A stretch of DNA of 10,065 bases, from assembly GCA_026994095.1 (NCBI GenBank), contig JALWRU010000533.1, positions 1 to 10,065 on the forward strand, in the 5' to 3' direction. The translations under genes were made by a program, and so were the position numbers. Of this stretch, positions 1 through 6,146 are shown one piece after another. The notes beneath the pieces were generated by a model. That model saw nothing but the letters and a program-made list of their open reading frames with translations, searched no databases and was not told the DNA's origin. Origin of the DNA: Nitrospira sp. Lineage in GTDB: Bacteria; Nitrospirota; JACRHL01. The first letter of the stretch is position 1; each line of letters opens with the position of its first letter.

Positions 1-322
1 TGCGCTCATTGATCCAGCCAGACAGGGCGGTCGGGCTGTCGTCACGCACCTGCAGGACCCCCGCTTGCGTGGCTGCACGATGGACGGTCGACAGGGCCAT
101 CGAGGCATCAGTCAACTCGGCAGGGCGCAGCCATGCGGTGTCTTCTACACTGCTGAAGCCGATGTACATGGCGATGGTCAGCGCGGTGGTGGCGATGGCG
201 GTGCCGATGATGTACCAGCGGATGGTACGTTCGTCTTTCTGGTCACGACGTGCAATCTTGCGGTTGCGCTCGGTGGTACGGTTCGGCAATACAACGGTAT
301 CGATATGAATGGAATTGGCCAT
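1..322 (-). CDS. Membrane-anchored protein of the cytochrome operon, partial (C-terminus outside window)
   Basis: I do not recognise this protein. The 107 visible residues start at the ATG at 322. A clear AGGAG ribosome binding site lies about 6 bases upstream, and the reading frame stays open to the window edge. The first 35 residues are polar and highly basic (an RNRKIARR run and QKDER), followed by one hydrophobic segment at about residues 36-54 (YIIGTAIATTALTIAMYIG). The segment after it is hydrophilic. By the positive-inside rule the short basic N-terminus is cytoplasmic and the remainder faces the periplasm. The gene begins only 9 bases after the stop codon of the cytochrome c gene, so the two are almost certainly co-transcribed and translationally close. 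By inference it may be a membrane partner or anchor for the secreted cytochrome. No haem motif (CxxCH) appears in the visible part, and the rest of the protein is needed to name it. Confidence 0.8.
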   Translation of the reverse strand, partial: MANSIHIDTVVLPNRTTERNRKIARRDQKDERTIRWYIIGTAIATTALTIAMYIGFSSVEDTAWLRPAELTDASMALSTVHRAATQAGVLQVRDDSPTALSGWINER

Positions 323-331
323 GAGAGGCTC

Positions 332-763
332 CTACCTGGAAAAATTTCGAATGAAGTGAATCACGTCCCACCCTTCGGCTTCGGTGATGGCGGTGCCCAC
401 GCGCCGGGGCATTCCGGTGCCGGGGCTGCCGTGTTTGAGGACCCACATCAACTCGCCGTCGGTGCGGGTACGGGACCATTTGGTATTGGTAAAGTCCCGT
501 GGGCGATGGCCGGGAAAGCGCGCCCCGGTACCGTCCTTGCTATGGCAGGTGGTGCAAAGCCCCTTGCCAAAATAGATCGACTTGCCACGCTCGATGGCGG
601 CGGAATCGCCTGCCACCGGGTTGACCGTGGCCTGCGCTGCGGCCAGTTCTGTAGCCGGTACCCGTGGCTGATAAATGTCCTGATAACGGGCCGCTGCCGA
701 AGCAGGCTGTAACAGATAGCCTACCCCCAGCGCGACCAGCAAAATAAGTGACGATGGTGTCAT
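332..763 (-). CDS. Periplasmic class I cytochrome c (monohaem)
   Basis: This is a 143-residue protein. Residues 1-23 form a signal peptide with hydrophobic core LILLVALGVGYLL and a likely cleavage after the ASA motif near residue 23. The mature part contains one haem c attachment motif, CTTCH (C70, C73, H74). The likely distal axial ligand is M118 in the sequence GTGMP, which fits a class I cytochrome c fold of about 80-90 residues preceded by a 35-residue linker. It should carry electrons in the periplasm; its partner cannot be named from sequence. The ATG at 763 is preceded by a GGGAGG-type ribosome binding site, and it is the only start that leaves a normal signal peptide: the frame extends upstream to 841 but that extension is not signal-like. 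It is the second gene of a minus-strand operon, 81 bases after the DUF1264 gene (a strong hairpin lies between) and 9 bases before the membrane-protein gene. Confidence 0.9.
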   Translation of the reverse strand: MTPSSLILLVALGVGYLLQPASAAARYQDIYQPRVPATELAAAQATVNPVAGDSAAIERGKSIYFGKGLCTTCHSKDGTGARFPGHRPRDFTNTKWSRTRTDGELMWVLKHGSPGTGMPRRVGTAITEAEGWDVIHFIRNFSR

Positions 764-797
764 GTGCCCCCTCCCGTAAGATCGACAAAGCAGATGA

Positions 798-835
798 CCG
801 ACGCAGCCGTATGATTTGGCAGCCGGCTGCGTCGG
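798..835 (-). other. Intergenic 12-bp hairpin between DUF1264 and cytochrome c genes
   Basis: The arms CCGACGCAGCCG (798-809) and CGGCTGCGTCGG (824-835) are perfectly complementary over 12 bases with a 14-base loop. The structure starts about 9 bases beyond the stop codon of the DUF1264 gene. No U-run follows on either strand, so it is not a standard intrinsic terminator. In the mRNA it would form a very stable stem. Such intercistronic stems often protect the upstream message from exonucleases or partly stop transcription, so that the first gene is expressed more strongly than the rest. That role is inference. Confidence 0.7.
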
Positions 836-844
836 CCTCACGGC

Positions 845-1387
845 CTACTTCAGGTCGCCGTGCAACTCTTCCCAATGGCCCACCGACTGGGGGATCATCA
901 CCGAACCGTCGGGGATCGGAGCGTTGTCCGGCCACAGGTGGAAGATGATGCCGTCGGTCTTGGCCACGGTGTTGACCACCTGGGCCTGGGCCTTTTTGTC
1001 GGTGGGGTTGAGGATCGCCACCCGACCGGTATCCACCTCCTGCTGATGGTCGTGCCAGTTCAGTTCCCATTTCCATTCCGGAGTGTGCTTGCGCACCAGC
1101 TTTTTGGAGATCATGTATTCGATCTCGGTCAGCTTGGCGTCAGGGCCGGTGCCGTCGAACAGTACACACTGGATAATCTCGTCGTTAATGGCCTTGCAGT
1201 AGTGCTCCATCGGGCCGACCATCTCGCCGTTCATGACGTGCGGTGCCGATACATGGATGGTGTAACCGGCCAGCGGGCCGTTGGCCGGCTCTTCTGCATG
1301 GGCACCGGTGTACAGCGCGCTAACGATCACGAACGCCAGACCGGCCACAAGGCCCAGCGTAGTCGTTGTTGAATTGGATTTTGTCAT
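845..1387 (-). CDS. Secreted DUF1264 / OBAP-family protein
   Basis: This is a 180-residue protein. A signal peptide covers residues 1-31 (hydrophobic core LGLVAGLAFVIVSAL, cleavage motif AHA before EEP). The mature part carries the hallmarks I associate with the DUF1264 family, known in plants as oil body-associated proteins (OBAP): HYCK at 62-65, IIQCVLFD at 71-78 with C74, DAKLTEIEYMIS at 83-94, and WHDHQQEV at 111-118 with H112 and H114, then a C-terminal PIPDGSVMIPQSV segment. The biochemical function of the family is unknown to me; the conserved His and Cys residues could bind metal or haem, which is inference. The ATG at 1387 has a GAGGG ribosome binding site 7 bases upstream and gives a complete signal peptide, so longer upstream starts are rejected. 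It is the first gene of an operon with a cytochrome c and a membrane protein, behind a sigma-54-type promoter and divergent from a sigma-54 activator. Confidence 0.82.
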   Translation of the reverse strand: MTKSNSTTTTLGLVAGLAFVIVSALYTGAHAEEPANGPLAGYTIHVSAPHVMNGEMVGPMEHYCKAINDEIIQCVLFDGTGPDAKLTEIEYMISKKLVRKHTPEWKWELNWHDHQQEVDTGRVAILNPTDKKAQAQVVNTVAKTDGIIFHLWPDNAPIPDGSVMIPQSVGHWEELHGDLK

Positions 1388-1462
1388 TTGGATTCCCTCT
1401 TTATGCATCCAGTAAATCATGATGTATCTACGGCCACTCGCCGCCAGATAGAGAGGGGGTAT

Positions 1463-1478
1463 ATCAAGTGCTGTGCCA
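1463..1478 (-). promoter_or_regulatory. Candidate sigma-54 (-24/-12) promoter of the DUF1264-cytochrome operon
   Basis: Read on the minus strand the site is TGGCAC-N5-TTGAT. The -24 element TGGCAC is perfect and the spacing to the -12 element is exactly that of the consensus TGGCAC-N5-TTGCW. The one important mismatch is A in place of the C of the -12 GC. The expected start of transcription is near 1452, giving a leader of about 64 bases before the ATG at 1387. The divergent neighbouring gene encodes a sigma-54 activator, which supports the call. Confidence 0.6.
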
Positions 1479-1609
1479 CCTGTTTTGAGGTGCTGCGACA
1501 CTAGAACATAAGCATTTGATTAAATTGGGGTAAAAATTTTCCTACAGGGGCCACATTACCCATTTCCACCGGCCCTTCCAGCCATCATCCCAACGCATCA
1601 GTGCCACCT

Positions 1610-1647
1610 ATGTCATAATCTCCCCATGACATTTGCCAGTAATGACA
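1610..1647. promoter_or_regulatory. Candidate operator/upstream activating sequence: phased ATGTCAT / ATGACAT half-sites
   Basis: ATGTCAT at 1610-1616 and ATGACAT at 1626-1632 form a perfect 7-base inverted repeat around a 9-base spacer. A third copy, ATGACA at 1642-1647, repeats in direct orientation. The starts 1610, 1626 and 1642 are exactly 16 bases apart. The array lies about 130-180 bases upstream of the predicted sigma-54 promoter, a usual distance for enhancer-binding proteins, and immediately before the activator gene. Binding by that activator is inference. Confidence 0.5.
1611..1619 (+). promoter_or_regulatory. Candidate extended -10 promoter of the regulator gene
   Basis: TGTCATAAT reads as TGn followed by CATAAT (five of six matches to TATAAT), an extended -10 element. 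No convincing -35 is visible. Transcription would begin near 1626 and leave a leader of about 32 bases before the ATG at 1658. The element lies inside the inverted repeat at 1610-1632, so a protein bound there would block it. Confidence 0.35.
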
Positions 1648-1657
1648 GGAGTACGCC

Positions 1658-3007
1658 ATGCCCTTAAAGATGTTCTCGGATGTGCCGGTTCCCGGCGAGG
1701 TGATTTCGGTGCTGTCCCACTTCACCGACCCGGCCATTCTGCTGGGCATGGACTATAAGGTGCTGGCTGCCAACGCGCCTTATCAACGCATCTACGGCGA
1801 CGACGCCTTTGTGGACAAGCAGTTCTGCTACGAGGTGTCCCACGGCTATACCGTGCCTTGTGATCAGGCCGGGGAGAGCTGCCCCATGAAGTCGGCGCTG
1901 GAGCAGGACGCCGCCCAGAAGGTACTGCACATCCACCACACCCCTCGTGGCGAAGAGCATGTGGAGGTGGAGACCTGCCCCATCCACGACGATGATGGCA
2001 ATGTGGTCTACCTGATCGAGATCATTCGTAATAGCCGCATGGCCAGCGCCCAGCCGGAAGGGGCGGGCATGGTGGGCCGCTCCAAGGCCTTTAACCGCAT
2101 GCTGGAGCTGGTCCACAAGGCCGCCCCCAGCAACATCAGTGTGTTGCTGCAGGGCGAATCGGGCACCGGTAAAGAGGTGGTGGCCAAGGCCCTGCACGAA
2201 GGCAGCGCACGGGCGCAAAAACCGTGGGTGCCGCTGGAGTGCTCCGGCCTGTCAGAGATGCTGTTTGAAAGCGAACTGTTTGGCCACGAAAAGGGTAGTT
2301 TCACCGGTGCCCATGCGGCCAAGGTGGGGCTGGTGGAGGCGGCTGAAGACGGCACCCTGTTTTTAGACGAGATCGGCGATGTGCCGTTGAATCTACAGGT
2401 GAAGTTATTGCGCCTGCTGGAGAGCGGCACCTACCGGCGGGTGGGCAGTCTGGAGCCAAAAATGGCCAACTTCCGGCTGGTCTGTGCCACCCATCGCAAC
2501 CTGAAACAGATGGTCGAAGACGGCACCTTCCGGCAGGATCTGTACTACCGCATCAGCACCTTTCCCATCTACCTGCCCACCCTGCGGGAGCGCCGTGAAG
2601 ACATCCCCCTGCTGGCCCGTCATCTGCTCCAGCGCATTGCCGGAAAATCTGCGCCGGAGTTTCACCCGGACACCCTGCTGGCGTTACAGGCCTATGATTT
2701 CCCCGGCAACGTACGGGAGTTGCGCAACATCCTCGAATGGGCCCTGCTGATGGCCGACGGCCATACCATTATGCCCGCCCACCTGCCGGATGACCTGCGC
2801 GGCGGTACCACGGCAGAACTGCCGTCAGCCCACTCCTTTACCGGCGGGATCCTGCCGCTGGCATCGCTGGAGCAGGACTATCTGCGCTGGGCGGTGGCCA
2901 CCCACGGCGACGACCGGGCCGAGTTGGCCCGTCAACTGGGGGTCAGCGAGCGGACTCTCTACCGCAAATTGGCCAACGCCAAGGCCGAGGCTGAAACACT
3001 GCCCTGA
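1658..3007 (+). CDS. Sigma-54-dependent transcriptional activator with Cys-rich PAS sensor domain
   Basis: This is a 449-residue bacterial enhancer-binding protein of standard three-domain layout. Residues about 20-125 form a PAS-like sensor with four cysteines, C57, C68, C75 and C107. Residues about 135-375 are the AAA+ sigma-54 activation domain: Walker A GESGTGKE at 166-173, the sigma-54 contact loop as GSFTGA at 213-218 (Ser in place of the more common Ala), Walker B GTLFLDEIG at 232-240, arginine-finger region FRQDLYYRI at 291-299, and sensor II FPGNVREL at 348-355. A Fis-type helix-turn-helix closes the protein (DRAELARQLGVSERTLYRKL, 419-438). There is no receiver domain, so it is not a classic response regulator; the signal is probably sensed directly by the PAS domain. 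The ATG at 1658 has an AGGAG site 6 bases upstream. It is divergent from the DUF1264-cytochrome operon, whose sigma-54 promoter it most likely activates. It ends 17 bases from the convergent MBL gene. Confidence 0.93.
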   Translation: MPLKMFSDVPVPGEVISVLSHFTDPAILLGMDYKVLAANAPYQRIYGDDAFVDKQFCYEVSHGYTVPCDQAGESCPMKSALEQDAAQKVLHIHHTPRGEEHVEVETCPIHDDDGNVVYLIEIIRNSRMASAQPEGAGMVGRSKAFNRMLELVHKAAPSNISVLLQGESGTGKEVVAKALHEGSARAQKPWVPLECSGLSEMLFESELFGHEKGSFTGAHAAKVGLVEAAEDGTLFLDEIGDVPLNLQVKLLRLLESGTYRRVGSLEPKMANFRLVCATHRNLKQMVEDGTFRQDLYYRISTFPIYLPTLRERREDIPLLARHLLQRIAGKSAPEFHPDTLLALQAYDFPGNVRELRNILEWALLMADGHTIMPAHLPDDLRGGTTAELPSAHSFTGGILPLASLEQDYLRWAVATHGDDRAELARQLGVSERTLYRKLANAKAEAETLP

Positions 3008-3024
3008 CCCCCCTGTCATAAACG

Positions 3025-3927
3025 TCAGGCGAGGTTACGTGTGGCCATCCATGCCACCAGCCGCACCAGATCGGCCCGCATCGCCTCCCCGGACAAGTAT
3101 CCGGGAGCGCCGTGACCGGGAAAGACCCACTCAAACGGCTGTTCTGCCAGTCGCGCCATGGAGGCGGTCTGCTCCCGCCAGTCGTACCAGCAGAAGCGGT
3201 CAAAGGCGATCAGCCCGGTGGGCTGGCCGTGGGGCACATTGGCAAACGCCAGATGGTCGCCGGTAAACAGATAGCGGTCACGATAGAGCAGGCACAGATG
3301 GCCCTCTGTATGCCCTGGCACCGGTAGCAGCCGCAGGTCATCGGCCAGATCGATGGGGTCGGTACCGTGGATGGGGCGCTCCACCATAGCCGTACCATCA
3401 GCAACATCACCCGCGTGCAGGATGCGCTCGGCCCCAAAACGGTCCGCCCACCGTTCATGGCCCGCCACATCATCCCGGTGGGTCAAAAACAGGGTATGAA
3501 CCCCGCCAAGGCGATCGATGCGATCAGCCAGATGGCCGTCGTAACGGGGACAGTCCACCAGCACATTACCGCCCGGTCGCACAATCAACCAACTGGCCGC
3601 ACCGAAGGTATCCCGGCTATGAAAACCGACTGCATAAACACCGTGCCCGGCTGGCACTCCCGGCCATAACAGGGGAAAGCGGCGGGCTGCTTCAGCGACC
3701 TGCCTGCCACCCCCACCAATGGCCCCTACCGGGCAGGCCACCAGCGCCGCCAGTACCGCGTCAGTCTGCACGGCATCATCGGGCTGGTGGGCCACAAAGG
3801 CGTACTCCCCCTCCCGGTCAAAGCTCTGCGGGGCCAGCCAGCGGCAGGCGCCGCAGTCGATACAGCTGTCATCGACAAAAAAATCTCCGGCCACGTTGCA
3901 TTCCAGCCGTCTGCTTGTTTTGGCCAT
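3025..3927 (-). CDS. 4Fe-4S ferredoxin / metallo-beta-lactamase-fold fusion protein
   Basis: This 300-residue soluble protein has two modules. Residues about 8-72 form a single-cluster ferredoxin domain: C22-x2-C25-x2-C28 (SCIDCGAC) and C65 followed by Pro (ACPVGAI) are the expected four [4Fe-4S] ligands; C10 is extra. Residues about 95-290 form a metallo-beta-lactamase fold. The usual HxHxDH metal motif is replaced by THRDDVAGH (H150, D152, D153, H157), while the later ligands are conserved: H206 in PGHTEGH, D224 in FTGDH and H272 in FPGHG. From memory, plant and cyanobacterial ferredoxin-MBL proteins share the H-x-DD-x3-H variant, so it is probably a family trait rather than damage. The substrate is unknown; an Fe-S-linked hydrolase or oxidoreductase is inference. 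The ATG at 3927 has an AAGGAG site 7 bases upstream; the frame is open to 4104 but the extension overlaps the next gene and lacks support. It lies 76 bases downstream of yaiI on the same strand. Confidence 0.87.
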   Translation of the reverse strand: MAKTSRRLECNVAGDFFVDDSCIDCGACRWLAPQSFDREGEYAFVAHQPDDAVQTDAVLAALVACPVGAIGGGGRQVAEAARRFPLLWPGVPAGHGVYAVGFHSRDTFGAASWLIVRPGGNVLVDCPRYDGHLADRIDRLGGVHTLFLTHRDDVAGHERWADRFGAERILHAGDVADGTAMVERPIHGTDPIDLADDLRLLPVPGHTEGHLCLLYRDRYLFTGDHLAFANVPHGQPTGLIAFDRFCWYDWREQTASMARLAEQPFEWVFPGHGAPGYLSGEAMRADLVRLVAWMATRNLA

Positions 3928-4003
3928 CGGTGCACTCCTTGCCACTGGGGGACTGGTTCCCAGACTAGGCCGGATATCGGTAGTAAGCAAGGCGCTGGTA
4001 GCG

Positions 4004-4453
4004 CTAACGCTTGCGCTGACTGGCGCGGATGGTCTGCTCCAGCACCTCCAGAAAACGGGACCGGTCTTTTTGGGTAAAACCGGGGCCGCCACCCCTGATT
4101 TCACCGGTTTCGCGCAGGTGCCCCATCAGGTCGCGCATGGCCAGCGCGGTGCCGATACCCGCATCAGTGAACGGCTTTCCACTCGGCCCCAGCACCGCTG
4201 CGCCGGCCTTCAAACAACGGCTGGCCAGGGGAATATCGGCGGTGATGGCAATGTCGCCGGTGCCCACCCGCTCGGCGATCCAGTCGTCCGCCTCGTCCGC
4301 ATCCTTGCCCACAACGACCCGCTGAACCAGCGGGTTATCCGGCAGCCGCATGTAGGCGTTGCTGACCATATAGACGGTCAGGCCGTGACGGTCAGCCACC
4401 CGCACTACCTCGTCCTTGACCGGACAGGCGTCCGCATCCACATAGAGTTCCAT
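4004..4453 (-). CDS. yaiI: YaiI/YqxD family protein (UPF0178, DUF188)
   Basis: This is a 149-residue protein, the normal length for the family. The N-terminal signature YVDADACPVK (residues 4-13, with D6, D8 and C10) is diagnostic. Further conserved parts are VSNAYMRLP near 30-38, the acidic cluster DADEADDWI at 51-59, the segment GDIAITADIPLA at 66-77 with D73, and the C-terminal GGGPGF-x3-DRSRFLEVLEQ. The family is predicted to have a PIN-like nuclease fold with these acidic residues at the active centre; no cellular role is established as far as I know. The ATG at 4453 begins directly with the conserved motif and has an AGAGG-like site upstream; the 15-residue upstream extension is not conserved-looking. 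A TATAAT box lies about 55 bases upstream, and the MBL gene follows in the same direction. Confidence 0.92.
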   Translation of the reverse strand: MELYVDADACPVKDEVVRVADRHGLTVYMVSNAYMRLPDNPLVQRVVVGKDADEADDWIAERVGTGDIAITADIPLASRCLKAGAAVLGPSGKPFTDAGIGTALAMRDLMGHLRETGEIRGGGPGFTQKDRSRFLEVLEQTIRASQRKR

Positions 4454-4506
4454 CGACTGCCTCTGGCAAGGGGGGCCACCCCAACGGTGACTGCGCATGG
4501 GGTGGC

Positions 4507-4512
4507 ATTATA
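4507..4512 (-). promoter_or_regulatory. -10 box of a probable yaiI promoter
   Basis: On the minus strand this is a perfect TATAAT, placed for a transcript starting near 4500 with a leader of about 47 bases before the yaiI start. No good -35 hexamer is visible at 16-18 bases, so the promoter may need an activator or may be weak. Confidence 0.4.
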
Positions 4513-4548
4513 GACCGGCACACCAGCCCTCATGCGCACTCCCTTCAC

Positions 4549-4578
4549 TTGACCCTTTTGGGGTGGGTCTAGTACTAC
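4549..4578 (+). promoter_or_regulatory. Weak candidate sigma-70 promoter of the fkbM pair
   Basis: TTGACC at 4549-4554 is a good -35 (five of six). The only -10-like hexamer at suitable spacing is TACTAC at 4573-4578 (18-base spacer, four of six or fewer matches). It overlaps the palindrome at 4569-4581, which would make that palindrome an operator if the promoter is real. Confidence 0.3.
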
Positions 4579-4581
4579 TAG
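4569..4581. repeat. 13-base palindrome CTAGTA-C-TACTAG upstream of fkbM pair
   Basis: CTAGTA (4569-4574) and TACTAG (4576-4581) are perfect inverted repeats around one base. Just upstream GACCC (4551-4555) and GGGTC (4565-4569) make a second inverted repeat. The site lies in the divergent region between yaiI and the first fkbM gene, so a regulator site is plausible; no regulator is assigned. Confidence 0.45.
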
Positions 4582-4642
4582 GTGGGCACAGCCCCGGCGT
4601 TTGTGGGTTTGTACCTGCGTTTATATTGTGTATGAGGCCCCT

Positions 4643-6076
4643 GTGCAGACTGACTCCCTGACCCTCCGTATTCACGACGACATCCGGGTCACCGTACCCA
4701 ACAATCTTTCCCATTTGACGCCGTTCGTACTGCTGGAGCAGGAAGACTGGTTTGAAGATGAAATCCACTTTGTGCGAACGTTGTTAACACCCGGCGACCG
4801 GGTGGTGGACATCGGCGCCAACTACGGTCTGTATACCCTGTCCATGGCCAAACAGGTGGGGCCAGAGGGGCGCATCTGGGCATTTGAACCGGCCTCTACC
4901 ACCGCCTCTTTTTTGAAACAGAGTGTGGCTGACAACGCCTTTGATCAGGTCACCGTCATTCAGGCCGCCCTGTCCGATCACGCTGGTGAGGCCCGCCTGA
5001 ACCTGCATTTCAACCCGGAGATGAACACGCTGAATGAGGACGAGTGGACCGCCGACGCTACCAGCGAAGCGGTGCCATTGATGACCCTGGACGCCGCCGC
5101 CGAAGAACATGGCTTTAACGATCTGACCTTCCTGAAGCTGGATGCGGAAGGCGAGGAGTGCCGCATTCTTACCGGTGGCACGACCACTCTGGCCGCGCCG
5201 GGGCCGCTGGTCATGTATGAACTGCGCCACGGCACCCAGGTCAATCTGCCGTTGATCGAGCAGTTTGTCGGCATGGGATATGAAACCTACCGCCTGTTGC
5301 CGGGGCTCGGCGTGCTGGTACCGTTTAATCCGGGCACCGAAAACATACGCCAGCTCAACCTGTTTGGTGCCACCCGGGAGCGGGCGCAGATACTGGCCGC
5401 ACAGGGGTTGTTGGCGTTGGCCGATGCCCCCCCGCCATCGGAGGATGTTACCGCCGGAAGCTGGCGCGAATTTTTGTCTGACAAACCCTACGCTACGGAT
5501 GCGTTGGCCCGCTGGAGTGACGACAGCGCCACCTGTGGAGTACTGGATCTCTATACCGCCGCCCACGACCCCCGCCGCTCCCCCGGTGAGCGACACCACC
5601 GATTGCGGCAGGCGCTGGAGCAGATGACCGAGTTGATCAAAATTGAGTCTACCGTCTGGCGGCTGATGACACTGGTACGCCTCCAAACTGAATTTACCGG
5701 TCGCGGCTCGATCAGCGAGCCGCTGGTACAACTCTTCAACCTGGCCTACAAGCGACCCGCAGCACCGGCAGAGGAGCCGTTCCTACCCGCCTACCCCCGT
5801 TACGATCAGGTCGACCCGTCCGGGCGAGACGCCTATTGGGCGGCAGCGGTAGCCACAGAGGCCTATGTAAACGGCGAATATTCGGTCTACTTTTTTGCCC
5901 CCAACACCCTGGCCGGGCTGGATATGTTTGACAAACTCGGCTTTCCCAGTCCACGCATCACCCGGCAGCGACAGTTGGCCGACCTGCTGTCCCGCAAACA
6001 GACCAACATCATTGCCGATCCACAACTGGCCCAGTACAGCCCGGAGAACCGTAACCCGGGGTATTGGTCCAGATAA
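4643..6076 (+). CDS. FkbM-family SAM-dependent methyltransferase with long C-terminal extension
   Basis: This is a 477-residue protein. The methyltransferase domain spans about residues 25-235: SAM-binding motif I VVDIGANYG at 54-62, the acidic motif II in FEPA at 81-84, and the FkbM signature LTFLKLDAEGEECRIL at 161-176. The rest (about 240-477) is an alpha-helical-looking extension with an APAEEP linker; I do not recognise it. FkbM enzymes usually O-methylate sugars or polyketide hydroxyls; the target here is unknown. The start is uncertain: GTG at 4643 has a TGAGG site 5 bases upstream and is preferred; GTG at 4628 and TTG at 4601 are in frame but lack a good site, and the residues they add (WVCTCVYIVYEAP) look unlike a protein N-terminus of this family. 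A second FkbM-like gene follows after 70 bases, so the pair is probably one transcript. Confidence 0.87.
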   Translation: MQTDSLTLRIHDDIRVTVPNNLSHLTPFVLLEQEDWFEDEIHFVRTLLTPGDRVVDIGANYGLYTLSMAKQVGPEGRIWAFEPASTTASFLKQSVADNAFDQVTVIQAALSDHAGEARLNLHFNPEMNTLNEDEWTADATSEAVPLMTLDAAAEEHGFNDLTFLKLDAEGEECRILTGGTTTLAAPGPLVMYELRHGTQVNLPLIEQFVGMGYETYRLLPGLGVLVPFNPGTENIRQLNLFGATRERAQILAAQGLLALADAPPPSEDVTAGSWREFLSDKPYATDALARWSDDSATCGVLDLYTAAHDPRRSPGERHHRLRQALEQMTELIKIESTVWRLMTLVRLQTEFTGRGSISEPLVQLFNLAYKRPAAPAEEPFLPAYPRYDQVDPSGRDAYWAAAVATEAYVNGEYSVYFFAPNTLAGLDMFDKLGFPSPRITRQRQLADLLSRKQTNIIADPQLAQYSPENRNPGYWSR

Positions 6077-6146
6077 TCCCCCCACGACTGCGCCAGCAAC
6101 CTGTTTGGGTAGCCGGTCGCCGTTGTAGGCCTATCAGGTGCCTCAA

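Noticed and set aside
65..712. Long plus-strand open frame opposite the membrane-protein and cytochrome genes
   Set aside because: It is antisense to two genes with signal peptide, haem motif and good ribosome binding sites, and its translation is low-complexity without recognisable motifs.
1601..1606. Second TGGCAC on the minus strand, considered as another sigma-54 promoter
   Set aside because: The following TTG lies two bases too far away for a -12 element and the GC is absent.
3008..3024. Gap between the regulator and the MBL gene, considered for a terminator
   Set aside because: It has only 17 bases, a 4-base complementary pair at best and no T-run.
3719..4513. Long plus-strand open frame (264 codons) opposite the MBL and yaiI genes
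   Set aside because: It is the shadow of two recognisable minus-strand genes and has no family motif.
4784..5731. Minus-strand open frame of 315 codons inside the first fkbM gene
   Set aside because: The plus strand there encodes clear methyltransferase motifs; the antisense frame is a by-product of GC-rich codon use.
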